Origin: Anaerocolumna sp. AGMB13020
Lineage (GTDB): Bacteria > Bacillota > Clostridia > Lachnospirales > Lachnospiraceae
Direction: 5' to 3'
Assembly (NCBI RefSeq): GCF_033100115.1
Contig: NZ_CP136910.1
Coordinates: forward strand, 558,001-622,000
DNA length: 64,000 nt
Part shown: positions 52,733 to 62,762 of the stretch, piece after piece
How positions within the stretch are numbered: position 1 is the stretch's first letter
How the letters are laid out: every line of letters begins with the position of its first letter
Notes under the pieces: generated by a model
Seen by the model: only the letters and a program-made list of their open reading frames with translations
What the model was told of the DNA's origin: nothing
Databases searched by the model: none
Position numbers and translations under genes: made by a program

Positions 52733-54055
52733 TTGATTAAAATTGTATTTATGGGTGCGGGGAGTACTGTATTTGCCAGAAATGTATTAGGAGACTGTAT
52801 GTGCACACCAGCATTACAGGAAAGTGAACTGGCGCTTTATGACATTGATGCCAAAAGACTGGCAGAATCCAAGATAATTCTTGATGCAATCAACAAAAAC
52901 ATAAATCATAGCCGTGCATCCATCAAAACCTATTTAGGAATTGAAAACAGGAAGGCCGCATTAAAGGAGGCTGACTTTGTAGTTAATGCCATACAAGTCG
53001 GAGGTTATGACCCCTGTACCATTACCGATTTTGAGATTCCAAAGAAATACGGTCTGAGACAGACAATCGCTGATACCCTGGGTATCGGAGGTATTATGCG
53101 GGCCCTCCGTACTATTCCTGTTATGGAAGGTTTCGCAAGGGATATGGAAGAAGTATGCCCCGAAGCATTGTTTCTTAACTATACCAACCCAATGGCAATG
53201 CTTACAGGTTATATACAGCGTTATTCAACCATTCAGACAGTCGGTTTATGCCATAGCGTTCAGGTCTGCTCCGAAGGCCTCTTAAAGAAACTGGGGATGG
53301 AGGATAAATTAGAGGGCCGAAAAGAGCTCATAGCTGGTATCAATCATATGGGCTGGCTTCTGGAACTGAAAGACAGAGCTGGTAATGACCTGTATCCGGA
53401 AATTAAAAAAAGAGCAGCAAGGAAAAATGCCGAAGAGAAACATGATGATATGGTAAGGTTTGATTATATCCGTAATTTCGGCTATTATTGTACCGAGTCC
53501 AGTGAACATAATGCAGAATACAATCCTCTCTACATTAAGACCCGCTATCCTGAAATGATCGAAAAATTTAACATTCCCCTGGATGAATATCCCCGCAGGT
53601 GTATCAATCAGATTGCGGATTGGGAATCGGAAAAAGAACGAATTCTGGATAAGGGAAACATAATGCACACCCGTTCCCACGAATACGCTTCTTATATTAT
53701 GGAAGCAGTAGTCACCGGTAATCCCTATAAAATTGGCGGGAATGTACTGAATAAAGGCCTCATCGAAAATCTCCCTGCCGATGCCTGCGTTGAGGTTCCC
53801 TGCCTGGTGGATAACAGAGGTGTCAATCCTTGTCATGTAGGGCGTCTTCCGGTACAATGTGCAGCAATGAACATGACAAATATCAATACTCAGCTTCTGA
53901 CCATAGAAGCTGCTGTAACCAAAGACCGCAGCTATATATACCAGGCCGCTATGCTAGACCCTCATACTGCCGCTGAATTAAATCCAGAGGATATCAGAAA
54001 TATGTGCGACGAATTAATTGAAGCCCATGGGGATTACATGAAAGATTATCAGTAA
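52733..54055 (+). CDS. melA: GH4 family alpha-galactosidase
   Basis: 440 aa with a TTG start after AGGAGG. The NAD-binding N-terminus is IKIVFMGAGSTVFARNVLGD. The GH4 metal and substrate region reads NYTNPMAMLTGY, then GLCHSVQ with the CHSV motif of alpha-galactosidases and alpha-glucuronidases. KYGLRQTIADTLGIGGIMRALRTIP resembles Bacillus MelA. GH4 enzymes use NAD and Mn(II) in an oxidation-elimination mechanism. It would cleave melibiose or raffinose-type sugars inside the cell. Alpha-galactosidase is preferred to other GH4 activities by overall similarity from memory. A terminator follows. Confidence 0.88.
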   Translation: MIKIVFMGAGSTVFARNVLGDCMCTPALQESELALYDIDAKRLAESKIILDAINKNINHSRASIKTYLGIENRKAALKEADFVVNAIQVGGYDPCTITDFEIPKKYGLRQTIADTLGIGGIMRALRTIPVMEGFARDMEEVCPEALFLNYTNPMAMLTGYIQRYSTIQTVGLCHSVQVCSEGLLKKLGMEDKLEGRKELIAGINHMGWLLELKDRAGNDLYPEIKKRAARKNAEEKHDDMVRFDYIRNFGYYCTESSEHNAEYNPLYIKTRYPEMIEKFNIPLDEYPRRCINQIADWESEKERILDKGNIMHTRSHEYASYIMEAVVTGNPYKIGGNVLNKGLIENLPADACVEVPCLVDNRGVNPCHVGRLPVQCAAMNMTNINTQLLTIEAAVTKDRSYIYQAAMLDPHTAAELNPEDIRNMCDELIEAHGDYMKDYQ

Positions 54056-54238
54056 GGATAAACATTAGGTGAATTCCGGCTATTACTCCCCTACGGTTTG
54101 AAAAGCGCCGTATATTCAAGACTGTCTTACAGGCTGATACTATAAGGATTAGCACCTATGTATAACAAATGGTAAATTGTAACCATTGCATATTAGTAAA
54201 ACATAAATATGCTACACTTGCACAGCATTTACGTAACA

Positions 54239-54281
54239 AAATAAGCAGTTGCAGCCATTCTCGGGTTGTTGCTGCTTATTT
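54239..54281 (+). terminator. Terminator downstream of melA
   Basis: AAATAAGCAG pairs with CTGCTTATTT, with additional pairing inside; a T-rich stretch follows after TTTGTCG. It lies in the 369-bp gap between melA and the chemoreceptor gene, where I see no gene. Confidence 0.6.
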
Positions 54282-54424
54282 GTCGTATATTGTTATATTT
54301 TAAAATTATATGTAGATATTCTAAAACTTCTTTGCTATAATCATCCTAAGATATTGGAGAGTTCAATCGATATCTTGCATTTTAAGTATTATACGATACC
54401 TTTCAAAGGATGAGGAGGAACTCT

Positions 54425-56212
54425 ATGTTAAAAAATTTATCCTTAAGAAATAAGCTGTTGCTTATGATAATTCCTGCTATTCTGGAATTAATCCTGCTGC
54501 TTTATTTGTATGCTGCAGATAACAATTCCACCTTTCATAAGAGTAAGGAAATATTCTACAATGATTTATACCTAGTTCATACCAGTCTCTTAAGCAGTGA
54601 CAGGGACTTTTATCAAGCTGATCAGGCCGTACAGCAGATTAACTCCGCTGATACTTCTGATGAACAATTGTTGATAGATTTAAATGCGGTTTATTCACAG
54701 AATGCCCAGCAGGCTAGTGATAACGCCAATAAAATCACAGAAATACTAAAGAACAATCAAAAGATCCTTGATTCTTATACTCCTCATAGTTTATTTATTT
54801 TGCTATATGGTTCAGAAACAAAAGATGATCCCAACGGTTATCTGGGAAAAGACAAGACCCTAAAAGTCTTGCTGGAAGAGTTTAATTCTAATTTTGATAT
54901 TTGGAAAGCTTCCTATAATCCCGAAACAGGGGATGGGGATTTCCACAGCATGGAAACAGCTTTTAATGCTGCCAGAGGCTCTCTTGATGAGATGCAGGAT
55001 CTGCTGGTACTATACGGGGATTATTCCTCACAGCAGCTGCAAGAGAATATTTCAGCTAAAATATTGCAGGTTGTAATCTTTACCGTATTAATTATTACGC
55101 TGATATTACTGTTATCTTTCGTGATGATAACCTATTTGAGAAAGCACCTTCGGACGATCACTGTGAATATGAATGAATTGGCGAAGCAGAATCTTGCATT
55201 ACAACCTTTGAAATTAGACGGAAAAGACGAGCTGGGTATATTATCCACTTCCTTTAATGCGGTATTATCTTCCTTAAAAGAAATTGTAGGACAAATAGAC
55301 AGTACCTCCCGTGAAGTAAGCGACTCTGCTGATCTGATGAACAGAAATGCAGAAGAAGTAAGCACTGCTACCGGAGAAATCGCTAAAGCGATTGGAGAAA
55401 TAGCCTCTACTGCTACTTCTCAGGCTTCCGATACCGAACAGTCTGTTATGGAACTGGAAAAGCTGGAACAAATTATTATAAGCAATACCCAAAGTACAGT
55501 TGTACTAACAGAGGCAGCAAAACAGATTAATGAAGCCGGAAATGAAGGGCTTACACTGGTTACCACTTTATCAGAAGTTAACAAGAGCAGCCAGGAGGCT
55601 TTCTATCAAATATTTGAAGTTATTGGGAAAATTGATGCCAGTGCAGCCAGAATCGGAGAAGCCAGTACCTTGATTTCTGAGATTGCTGAACAAACCAATC
55701 TACTCTCCTTAAATGCAAGCATTGAAGCTGCCAGAGCCGGAGAAGCCGGCAGAGGATTTGCAGTTGTAGCTGATGAAATCAGAAAGCTTGCAGAACAGTC
55801 ATCTCATTCTGTTGATATCATAAATGAGATGTTAAAGGATCTGCAGTCTAACGCACAGCTTGCCAACCAGCAGAGCAATCTGGTGAAAGAAACTGTTGTG
55901 ACGCAGACAAACAGTGTGACTGAAACAAAAGATAAATATATTGCCATTACTGACAGCCTGAAGATAATTAATGCACAGATAGAAAACCTTGATTCCATCA
56001 GTCAGGAAATGAGTCATAGCTGTAATAACGTGATATCACACATCAGCAGTTTGTCTGCCAGCGCAGAGGAAAATGCATCGACTACTGAAGAAACTTCTGC
56101 AGGATCTGAGGAAATCTTAGCTTCCATGTTATCTATAACTGAAGTTAGCAATAATGTCAATAGCCGTGCAGAAGAATTAAAGGCACTGATTGCAGGTTTC
56201 AAAACAGAATAA
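54425..56212 (+). CDS. Methyl-accepting chemotaxis protein
   Basis: 595 aa from the ATG at 54425, six bases after AGGAGG; an in-frame ATG 15 bp upstream overlaps that site. One membrane helix near residues 10-30, an extracellular four-helix-like sensor of about 180 residues, a second helix ([20 protein letters not shown]), a HAMP domain, and the long cytoplasmic signalling domain. The hairpin tip is [41 protein letters not shown], as in all MCPs. The ligand is unknown. No other chemotaxis gene is nearby. It converges with the nif operon, the stop codons only 16 bp apart. Confidence 0.95.
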   Translation: MLKNLSLRNKLLLMIIPAILELILLLYLYAADNNSTFHKSKEIFYNDLYLVHTSLLSSDRDFYQADQAVQQINSADTSDEQLLIDLNAVYSQNAQQASDNANKITEILKNNQKILDSYTPHSLFILLYGSETKDDPNGYLGKDKTLKVLLEEFNSNFDIWKASYNPETGDGDFHSMETAFNAARGSLDEMQDLLVLYGDYSSQQLQENISAKILQVVIFTVLIITLILLLSFVMITYLRKHLRTITVNMNELAKQNLALQPLKLDGKDELGILSTSFNAVLSSLKEIVGQIDSTSREVSDSADLMNRNAEEVSTATGEIAKAIGEIASTATSQASDTEQSVMELEKLEQIIISNTQSTVVLTEAAKQINEAGNEGLTLVTTLSEVNKSSQEAFYQIFEVIGKIDASAARIGEASTLISEIAEQTNLLSLNASIEAARAGEAGRGFAVVADEIRKLAEQSSHSVDIINEMLKDLQSNAQLANQQSNLVKETVVTQTNSVTETKDKYIAITDSLKIINAQIENLDSISQEMSHSCNNVISHISSLSASAEENASTTEETSAGSEEILASMLSITEVSNNVNSRAEELKALIAGFKTE

Positions 56213-56228
56213 GTAACAAGCGGACCTG

Positions 56229-57035
56229 TTACATTGCTCCCTTTAAGAGTTCATAACATTCCGCTTCCAGTTCCCTGACTTGCTTCTTTGTCATCGCAAA
56301 CTGAAAGATTTCTTCACTGGCATGAATAAAATCATAGAAATTACAGTTGCCAGTTCTTTCACCGATACCAAATAGAGTGCAGTCTACATAGGCTGCTCCT
56401 GCTTTGGCACCGATTATTGAATTAGCGACTGCCATTCCCAAGTCATTGTGTACATGCATTTCAACTTCAATGTCTGTATGTGCTTTTATCGTTTCAACAA
56501 TTTCTTTCGTCCTGCCCGGTGTTAAGACGCCTACGGTATCAGCCAGCCGTATAACCTTAACACCGGATTTCTTTAACTCTTTTATAAGGCTTAGAATAAA
56601 ACCGATATCCGATCTGGAAGCATCCTCCAGTCCAACAGTTACGTCTATTCCTTTGCTTAAGGATATATCTACGCAATCCAGAATGTTTTTTTGCACCCAG
56701 GCTTTATTTTTTTTTAGTTTACTATAAATCTGTATGTAAGACACCGGAGTTCCGATATGAAGAATATGGGGTTTACAGACCAGAGATTTTTTTACATCTT
56801 CCACATTCATACGGCTCCAAACTGAAATCTTAGCATTTCTGGCACAGGAAACAATCTCTCCAATACAATCACTTTCTGATTGTCCGAGACAGGGGATTCC
56901 GGCTTCTATTTCATATACACCGACATTATCAAGAAGTTTTGCAATTTTAAGCTTATCTTCTCTGCGAAGAGCAATACCGGGGCTTTGTTCCCCGTCTCTT
57001 AAGGTTGTATCAACGATGTATTTTATTTCCTTCAT
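56229..57035 (-). CDS. nifV: Homocitrate synthase, catalytic barrel subunit (NifV-alpha-like)
   Basis: 268 aa from the ATG at 57035 (AAAGGTGGG upstream). It is the catalytic TIM barrel alone: DTTLRDGEQSPG at residues 8-19, MHVHNDLGMAVANS metal site, and GIGERTGNCNFYDF. The C-terminal accessory domain of normal NifV (about 380 aa) is missing and is supplied by the preceding gene. The same split is known in Clostridium pasteurianum (nifV-omega, nifV-alpha). It makes homocitrate, the organic part of the nitrogenase FeMo-cofactor. The start overlaps the omega gene by 26 bp. It is the last gene of the nif operon; a small GTAACA/TGTTAC hairpin covers its stop. Confidence 0.88.
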   Translation of the reverse strand: MKEIKYIVDTTLRDGEQSPGIALRREDKLKIAKLLDNVGVYEIEAGIPCLGQSESDCIGEIVSCARNAKISVWSRMNVEDVKKSLVCKPHILHIGTPVSYIQIYSKLKKNKAWVQKNILDCVDISLSKGIDVTVGLEDASRSDIGFILSLIKELKKSGVKVIRLADTVGVLTPGRTKEIVETIKAHTDIEVEMHVHNDLGMAVANSIIGAKAGAAYVDCTLFGIGERTGNCNFYDFIHASEEIFQFAMTKKQVRELEAECYELLKGAM

Positions 57036-57993
57036 TAGCACCCACCTTTGCTGCAATTTGTGCGAACTCTTCATCACAAAGACTGCTTCGGCTATCCGAA
57101 CAGACTTCCTTAATCTTATCAAGCATTTTTAGTATTACTGTTTCCTCTGGAACCGGCAGGAGAAGTTCTTCCAGTTTCATCTTAACAGCTTTGGTACCAG
57201 AATGCTTACCAATGACCAACTCGGACTTTCCGCCTACGCAAGCAGGTTCATAGGCTTCATAGATAGCTGGATTTTTGCTCATCGCATCCGCATGAATACC
57301 TGATTCCACCTTAAAGATACATTTGCCTATTACAGGTTTTTTATTGCTTATGTTCGTATCGGTAATTTTCTCGTAAAGCTTTGTAAGTGCCGGCAGTACC
57401 GTAAGATCTTTGTTCGGTTTATGCCTGACCACAAGGCGGAGTGCCATAAGCACTTCCTCTGTCGCACCGTTATTCTTATGACCTGCAAAGCTTACCGTAA
57501 CATCGGTACCATAGCTTAACAGCCACTGAATGGCCATTGCACTGGCACAATGGTATGTATTTTCAGGATTCAGATTTACTTTTGTATTTGGAAGATTTTT
57601 CTTAATCTCCTCCATAGCTTTATCATAACCGTTACACATTAAATCGTCAAGACCTGCAATCCGAAGTTCTCTGCAATGAGAAATAGCACGGAGTTTGATA
57701 ATCTCTCTTATATCATTAATCTGAATTTCCGGCATAAGATTCTCCAGATTCTCATGAAAATGGCAGGTATACCGGTAAAACCCCGTATACCTGTCGATAT
57801 CTTCGGCATAGTCAACCTGAAGGATGTATTTACCGTCATCCGGCAGGTACTCCATTTTTTCATATGCAGCAAGTGATATTTCAATCACATCAATGCCAAT
57901 CTCTCTTAATAATCTGCAAAATAAATGAAGGTCCTCCTTTGAAGGCAGGCATTTATCAAATCCGGTTAAGGTATTATCTGTTATGCGTAGCAT
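57010..57993 (-). CDS. Homocitrate synthase, accessory subunit (NifV-omega-like)
   Basis: 327 aa. The N-terminal 220 residues look like a decayed synthase barrel: the catalytic DTTLRDGEQ is replaced by DNTLTGFDK, and the HxHND metal motif by FAGHKNNGA. The C-terminal part keeps the domain that follows the barrel in homocitrate and isopropylmalate synthases (KVESGIHADAMSKNPAIYEAYEP, VIGKHSGTKAVKMKL). It should therefore be a non-catalytic partner of the downstream barrel subunit. Gene order omega-alpha matches C. pasteurianum. It lies 54 bp after the ferredoxin gene. Confidence 0.82.
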   Translation of the reverse strand: MLRITDNTLTGFDKCLPSKEDLHLFCRLLREIGIDVIEISLAAYEKMEYLPDDGKYILQVDYAEDIDRYTGFYRYTCHFHENLENLMPEIQINDIREIIKLRAISHCRELRIAGLDDLMCNGYDKAMEEIKKNLPNTKVNLNPENTYHCASAMAIQWLLSYGTDVTVSFAGHKNNGATEEVLMALRLVVRHKPNKDLTVLPALTKLYEKITDTNISNKKPVIGKCIFKVESGIHADAMSKNPAIYEAYEPACVGGKSELVIGKHSGTKAVKMKLEELLLPVPEETVILKMLDKIKEVCSDSRSSLCDEEFAQIAAKVGANEGNKIHR

Positions 57994-58047
57994 CTTTTAC
58001 CCCTCCTGACTATTCGTGTTCATAATTGTTTACATGCTTAAACCTTT

Positions 58048-58356
58048 TTATATCATCAACTCTTTTACAGGATTTCCATTTTCAAAATGCTGTTCTATAA
58101 TCGTTTCAACATTCTCCTCTGTTAAGTTTCCGTACCATATTCCCTCCGGATAAACCACTGCAACCGGTCCTTTTTCACAAATCCCAAAACATCCGGTATT
58201 GGTTATCATTACATCCCCGGATAAATCTCTTTCATCGACTCCCTCCATAAATTTCTGGACAATATCGACAGAATCCTTCGAAAAACAAAACCCCTTTTGC
58301 ACCCCATTGATTCTACAGCTGGTACAGACAAAAATATGATATTTAGGACTTACCAT
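58048..58356 (-). CDS. Thioredoxin-like [2Fe-2S] ferredoxin
   Basis: 102 aa, the length of the C. pasteurianum 2Fe-2S ferredoxin, and very similar to it as far as I recall: PKYHIFVCTSCRINGVQKGFC at the start, TGCFGICEKGPVAVVYPEG in the middle and WYGNLTEENVETI near the end. Cluster cysteines are in VCTSCR and GCFGIC. That protein interacts with the nitrogenase MoFe protein and may donate electrons or protect it. Here the gene lies inside the nif operon, between nifN-B and nifV-omega, supporting a nitrogen-fixation role. Confidence 0.93.
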   Translation of the reverse strand: MVSPKYHIFVCTSCRINGVQKGFCFSKDSVDIVQKFMEGVDERDLSGDVMITNTGCFGICEKGPVAVVYPEGIWYGNLTEENVETIIEQHFENGNPVKELMI

Positions 58357-58448
58357 AACAATACTCTCCTTTTCTTATATATATTCCTTTAATTTCTTAA
58401 TAAACAGATAACAGCAGGCAGGCTTTCTATACAAGTTAAATAATTTTA

Positions 58449-61241
58449 CTATACTGATAATTTACATTCACTTATTGCCTTTTTAACAGAATCTTCAATT
58501 CTGTCGTAGGTAACAAGCACATGAATACCTTTTTCCTCTAGCTTTGATTTGGGGGATTCACCGATACGCATGGCTACAACAGCTGTACAGTCGGATATCG
58601 TTTTTAAGATCGAGGTAATCTTATCCTCCTTCTCCTCGCAATCCAGCACTCCGTTACAATATTTCTCCACTACCCGTCTTTCTTTGAATTGAGCAGTACC
58701 ATTTTTGTATTCAAAAATATAGAATTCTGACACCTGACCAAAATGTTGGTCAACCAAAACACCGCTTTTTGTTGCTACTGCAACATAGATACCCTTGTTT
58801 CTTTCCAAAAGGTCTTCGGTTTCTTCATGCTTCTTCTGCTGTTTTAATGTTTCCGGATAGTCCAGTAGTTCCTGTTGCTCCTGTGCTTCCTTCTCATGAC
58901 AGGCATTAAACTCAATGGAACGGTCATCGCCCAAAGCACCAATTGCATCTGCCCTGCATTGTTTACAATGATACATCTGCTTCATGGTCTCACCGCATTT
59001 TTTTCTCATTGCCATGATTTCCTGATTGCTAACTAACGGTATTTTCTCGAACACACTTCCTTCCACCGGAATCAGCTGCATAATATTTGTGATTGCAGCA
59101 CCAAGGTCTTTCACCTTTTGCACCACTTCCGGAATGTGTTCATCATTTATTCCCTTTATCATAACGATATTAACCTTACAGACAATTCCCCTTGAAGCCA
59201 GCATCTTAATTCCTGCCATTTGGTTGGACATCAGAATAGCAGCTGCTGTTTCTCCAAAATAAGAATTTCCCATATAGTTCACATGGCGGTAGATTTTAGC
59301 ACCAATCTTTGGATCAACGGCATTCATCGTTACTGTAATATGGGATACCCCCAATGCAATTAATTCTTCTGCATATTGTGGCAACATCAGACCATTGGTG
59401 GAAAGACAGAATGTAACATCTTTGTCTTCCTGCCTGATTAATGCCAGTGTACGCTTTGTTTCCTCAAAATTAGCAAGCGCATCACCTGGACCAGCAATAC
59501 CGATTACCGAGAGCTTTGAAACCTTTTTCTTAACGTACAGGTATTTCTCATAGGCTTCTTCCGGGTTTAGAACCTGTGTTGTAACCCCTGGTCTGCTTTC
59601 ATTGGGACAGTCATACTTTCTCACACAATAGTTGCAGCTGATATTACATTTCGGAGCAATCGGAAGATGCATTCTGGCATAATCATGGGCTCCGCAATTA
59701 AAACATGGATGTGTCTTACTCTTCTCCTCAGGTGTTTTATCAGTTGCTTCCGCTGTAACTTTTAAGCTTTCGTTTATATTTGCTTCAGTCCATACATTCC
59801 GCTTCTCTTTCAAGAGATTTTCAGACTGGTTGTTTTTATTCTCCATCTCCCCTCCCTTTTGTAAACCCTCTTTGAAATATTTTGCATAAAGTTCTTTGCG
59901 AAATCCAGTTTCCTTGCCTGCTAATATAACATTGGATATGTCATCAAGAAAGGTAAGCGCACCATTATAGCCAATAGTCCTAAGTCTTTGTCCGCCCACT
60001 CTGTCATGAATCGGGAAGCTTCGCCTAACCAGTTCAATTTTTAGATTTTCAGATATCCTTCTGCCATCTGAATTACCAATCAGGACATTTACGGATAGTT
60101 CCCTTGCCTTCTCCTCGATCGTCTTGAAGTCTGTATCACTGAGAATTTCAAAATCCTCCACAAAATAACGGTCTGCGACCTCTTTAATCTCCTCTGTAAG
60201 CTTAGCTATTATAGACGGGCATTTGGAGCCAGTGGCAACAAGAACAGGTAATACACCGTTTTCTACACAAAGTCTTACAGTAGAATAAACAAAATCAGGT
60301 TCACCAAAAACAGCTGCCCTTGCTTCCCCATTATATTTATGCGCATCAATCATGGCATCCAGGAATCTTCCTCTTTCTTTTTTAAGCTTATCCGGAATCT
60401 CCTTTCCTGACAAGCTTGCAAGTAAGCGTATCAGAGTGTCGTTATCTCTTAAGCTGACCGGCAGATTGCATTTCTCATAGGGTACCTGATACTCTTCAAA
60501 CAGGTATTCTGCAACAGATGGATTTTCTTCTGTAAAGGAGGAAATCTCAATAGTAAAGGCTGCACCTCCCATTTTACGAATATCACGTATGTCTGTTCCT
60601 TTTGAGGGCAGCTTCTCATATTCCGGCTGATATACTCCGTCCAGATTCTCAGAAAGATCCGGTAATAGTATATACTCCAGGGAAAAGCTCTCCAGAAGTT
60701 CTTTCAGATACCTGGTATCTCCCGGAGACAAGGGAGCCGTTATAACATTTATCTTATTGTTTTTGTTTTCTTCCATCTGAACCTGGCTTACAATACTATG
60801 CAGGGCTTTCATATAACCCTCAAATTGCGTTCCTGCATAACCAGCAGAGGGTATGGAGATAATTTCCACTCCATTTGCTTCCGGGTTCTCTCTGCGGAAT
60901 TTATCAATAATCCGGTTTATATCTTCTCCAATGGTTTCTGCCAGACAGGTAGTTTCCACTGCAATTACCTCGGGTTTGTAAATAGTTATTAGATTTTTGA
61001 GTCCCTTTAGCAAATTCTGTTCTCCACCGTATACAGTTCCTTCCTCTGTCAGAGAAGAGGAAGCAATATCTACCGGTTCATTGTAATGGGTTGCCATATG
61101 CCTTCTGATATAAGTACTGCAGCCCTGTGATCCATGGAGGATGGACATGCATTTTTTGATACCGTAACAGGCAGTAACAGCTCCCATGGGCATACACATC
61201 TTACATGGGTTTACATTTAGATTAACTAGATTCCCTCTCAT
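58449..61241 (-). CDS. nifN-B: NifN-NifB fusion protein (FeMo-cofactor biosynthesis)
   Basis: 930 aa from the ATG at 61241 (AGAAAGGAG upstream). Residues 1 to about 470 are NifN (VNPCKMCMPMGAVTACYGI, LHGSQGCSTYIRRHM), the scaffold partner of NifE. A charged linker follows. Residues 510-790 are NifB: the radical-SAM motif is CNISCNYC (Cys532, 536, 539), preceded by HPCFNCGAHDYARMHLPIAPK, with GIAGPGDALAN downstream. The last 120 residues are a NifX/NafY-like cofactor-binding domain (VAVATKSGVLVDQHFGQVSEF). NifB makes the 8Fe core, which NifEN matures. The same fusion is known in C. pasteurianum. Confidence 0.95.
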   Translation of the reverse strand: MRGNLVNLNVNPCKMCMPMGAVTACYGIKKCMSILHGSQGCSTYIRRHMATHYNEPVDIASSSLTEEGTVYGGEQNLLKGLKNLITIYKPEVIAVETTCLAETIGEDINRIIDKFRRENPEANGVEIISIPSAGYAGTQFEGYMKALHSIVSQVQMEENKNNKINVITAPLSPGDTRYLKELLESFSLEYILLPDLSENLDGVYQPEYEKLPSKGTDIRDIRKMGGAAFTIEISSFTEENPSVAEYLFEEYQVPYEKCNLPVSLRDNDTLIRLLASLSGKEIPDKLKKERGRFLDAMIDAHKYNGEARAAVFGEPDFVYSTVRLCVENGVLPVLVATGSKCPSIIAKLTEEIKEVADRYFVEDFEILSDTDFKTIEEKARELSVNVLIGNSDGRRISENLKIELVRRSFPIHDRVGGQRLRTIGYNGALTFLDDISNVILAGKETGFRKELYAKYFKEGLQKGGEMENKNNQSENLLKEKRNVWTEANINESLKVTAEATDKTPEEKSKTHPCFNCGAHDYARMHLPIAPKCNISCNYCVRKYDCPNESRPGVTTQVLNPEEAYEKYLYVKKKVSKLSVIGIAGPGDALANFEETKRTLALIRQEDKDVTFCLSTNGLMLPQYAEELIALGVSHITVTMNAVDPKIGAKIYRHVNYMGNSYFGETAAAILMSNQMAGIKMLASRGIVCKVNIVMIKGINDEHIPEVVQKVKDLGAAITNIMQLIPVEGSVFEKIPLVSNQEIMAMRKKCGETMKQMYHCKQCRADAIGALGDDRSIEFNACHEKEAQEQQELLDYPETLKQQKKHEETEDLLERNKGIYVAVATKSGVLVDQHFGQVSEFYIFEYKNGTAQFKERRVVEKYCNGVLDCEEKEDKITSILKTISDCTAVVAMRIGESPKSKLEEKGIHVLVTYDRIEDSVKKAISECKLSV

Positions 61242-61300
61242 TCCCTTTCTCCTTTCTGAGCAAATTCCCATCACTCTTAAATTTGTCTTCAGGGAATAAT

Positions 61301-62644
61301 TTAAAGTTCAGCCTGTATATATGTCCAAACCGGATTATTCATGCTGCTGTTTATTTCTTTCGTAAAATTTATAACTCCGTCAAACCCGCATAGAGGATGT
61401 TTCCGTTCATGATTATGGTCACAGAAAGCAATCCCAAGCTTATAGGCCAGGGGGCGCTCTTTTACTCCTCCTACCAGAATATCTGCTCCCTTTTCCTTCA
61501 TGAATTTCTCAAGTTCAGCCGGTGTTGCATCATCAAGAATAACCGTATTCTCTCCTACCAGGCTCTCAATTACCTCATAATCATCCTTCTTGCCTGTCTG
61601 AGTTCCCACTACTACAGTCTCCATCCCCATGGACTCAAACTGCCTGATCAACGATATGGCCTTAAAGCCACCGCCTACATAAATAGCAGCTTTTTTGCCT
61701 TCAAGATTTCTTCGGTACTGTTTCAGGAAACTCTGCAATTTCTCCGTCTCAGCCTGTGTAAAATCAATTGCCTTCTGCCTGGCCTCACGATCACCAAGAG
61801 CTTCAGCAATACGTATCAGAGAACTGGTGGTATCCTCTATCCCAAAGAAACTCACCTTGATATAGGGGATATTCATTTCTTCTTCCATGCGGTTTGCCAG
61901 ATAGGTGCTGGAACCGGCACACTGTACGATATTTAACTGGGCAGCCGGTGCTTCGATAAGTGTTTCATAGCTTGAATCACCGGTAAAGGTGGATACTACA
62001 GGAATTCCAATTTTATTCAGATAATCCTTAATTATCCACATTTCACCTGCCAGATTAAAGTCTCCCAGAATATTTACTCCTTTTCTTTTCTTGGGGTTAT
62101 GACAGGCTATCAGCTCCATAATAGCATTACAGGCCATTTTGTAACCCACGGATTTATTTCCGGAAAAACCCGGGGATTTCACCGGTATTACGCGCATATC
62201 ATATTTTTCTGACATGGTCTTACAGACAGCATTCACGTCATCACCGATTACACCTACAATACAGGTAGCATATACAAATATCAGTTTTGGATGATGTTTC
62301 TCAGCTATTTCCTCAATTGCCAGTGTAAGTCTTTTTTCACCGCCGAAAATAATATCTGGCTCTCTTAAATCTGTAGAAAAACTGTTACGATAGAGCTCCT
62401 CACCACTGGATAAACTTCCTCTGATATCCCAGGTATAGCTGGCGCAGCCAATAGGGCCATGGACGATATGAAAGGCATCTGTTATTGGATTTAATACCAC
62501 TCTTGCACCGCAATAAACACAAGCTCTCTGACTGACGGAACCGGATACACTGTTGGCATCACATTTCATACCATTTCCACCGCAACCATCTCTCTTCTCG
62601 TAGATAAATTCCTTTCTGTCTTCTAAAACATTGGCATTCTCCAT
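61301..62644 (-). CDS. nifE: Nitrogenase MoFe-cofactor scaffold protein NifE
   Basis: 447 aa from the ATG at 62644 (AAAGGGAG upstream). Cysteine and cofactor-region motifs include RACVYCGARVVLNPITDAFHIVHGPIGCASYTWD, of which the GPIGC part binds the P-cluster-like [4Fe-4S]. LIFVYATCIVGVIGDDVNAV is the next conserved block. NifE pairs with NifN to form the scaffold on which the FeMo-cofactor precursor is completed. It lies 118 bp after nifK with a hairpin between, and 59 bp before nifN-B. Confidence 0.95.
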   Translation of the reverse strand: MENANVLEDRKEFIYEKRDGCGGNGMKCDANSVSGSVSQRACVYCGARVVLNPITDAFHIVHGPIGCASYTWDIRGSLSSGEELYRNSFSTDLREPDIIFGGEKRLTLAIEEIAEKHHPKLIFVYATCIVGVIGDDVNAVCKTMSEKYDMRVIPVKSPGFSGNKSVGYKMACNAIMELIACHNPKKRKGVNILGDFNLAGEMWIIKDYLNKIGIPVVSTFTGDSSYETLIEAPAAQLNIVQCAGSSTYLANRMEEEMNIPYIKVSFFGIEDTTSSLIRIAEALGDREARQKAIDFTQAETEKLQSFLKQYRRNLEGKKAAIYVGGGFKAISLIRQFESMGMETVVVGTQTGKKDDYEVIESLVGENTVILDDATPAELEKFMKEKGADILVGGVKERPLAYKLGIAFCDHNHERKHPLCGFDGVINFTKEINSSMNNPVWTYIQAEL

Positions 62645-62685
62645 AGCCCGCTCCCTTTCTGTACAGTTTCTATAAATAAACAAAG

Positions 62686-62722
62686 CTCCCGTATAATGAC
62701 AGCTTCGTCACAATTACGGGAG
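62686..62722 (-). other. Hairpin between nifK and nifE (attenuator or processing site)
   Basis: CTCCCGTA pairs perfectly with TACGGGAG, with an inner TGAC/GTCA stem; the minus-strand exit is CTTTGTTTATTT. A leaky terminator here would lower nifE and nifN-B expression relative to nitrogenase structural genes. Confidence 0.6.
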
Positions 62723-62762
62723 TTTCCTATAACAATCTCTAACTTTAATACCAGAAGTATAA

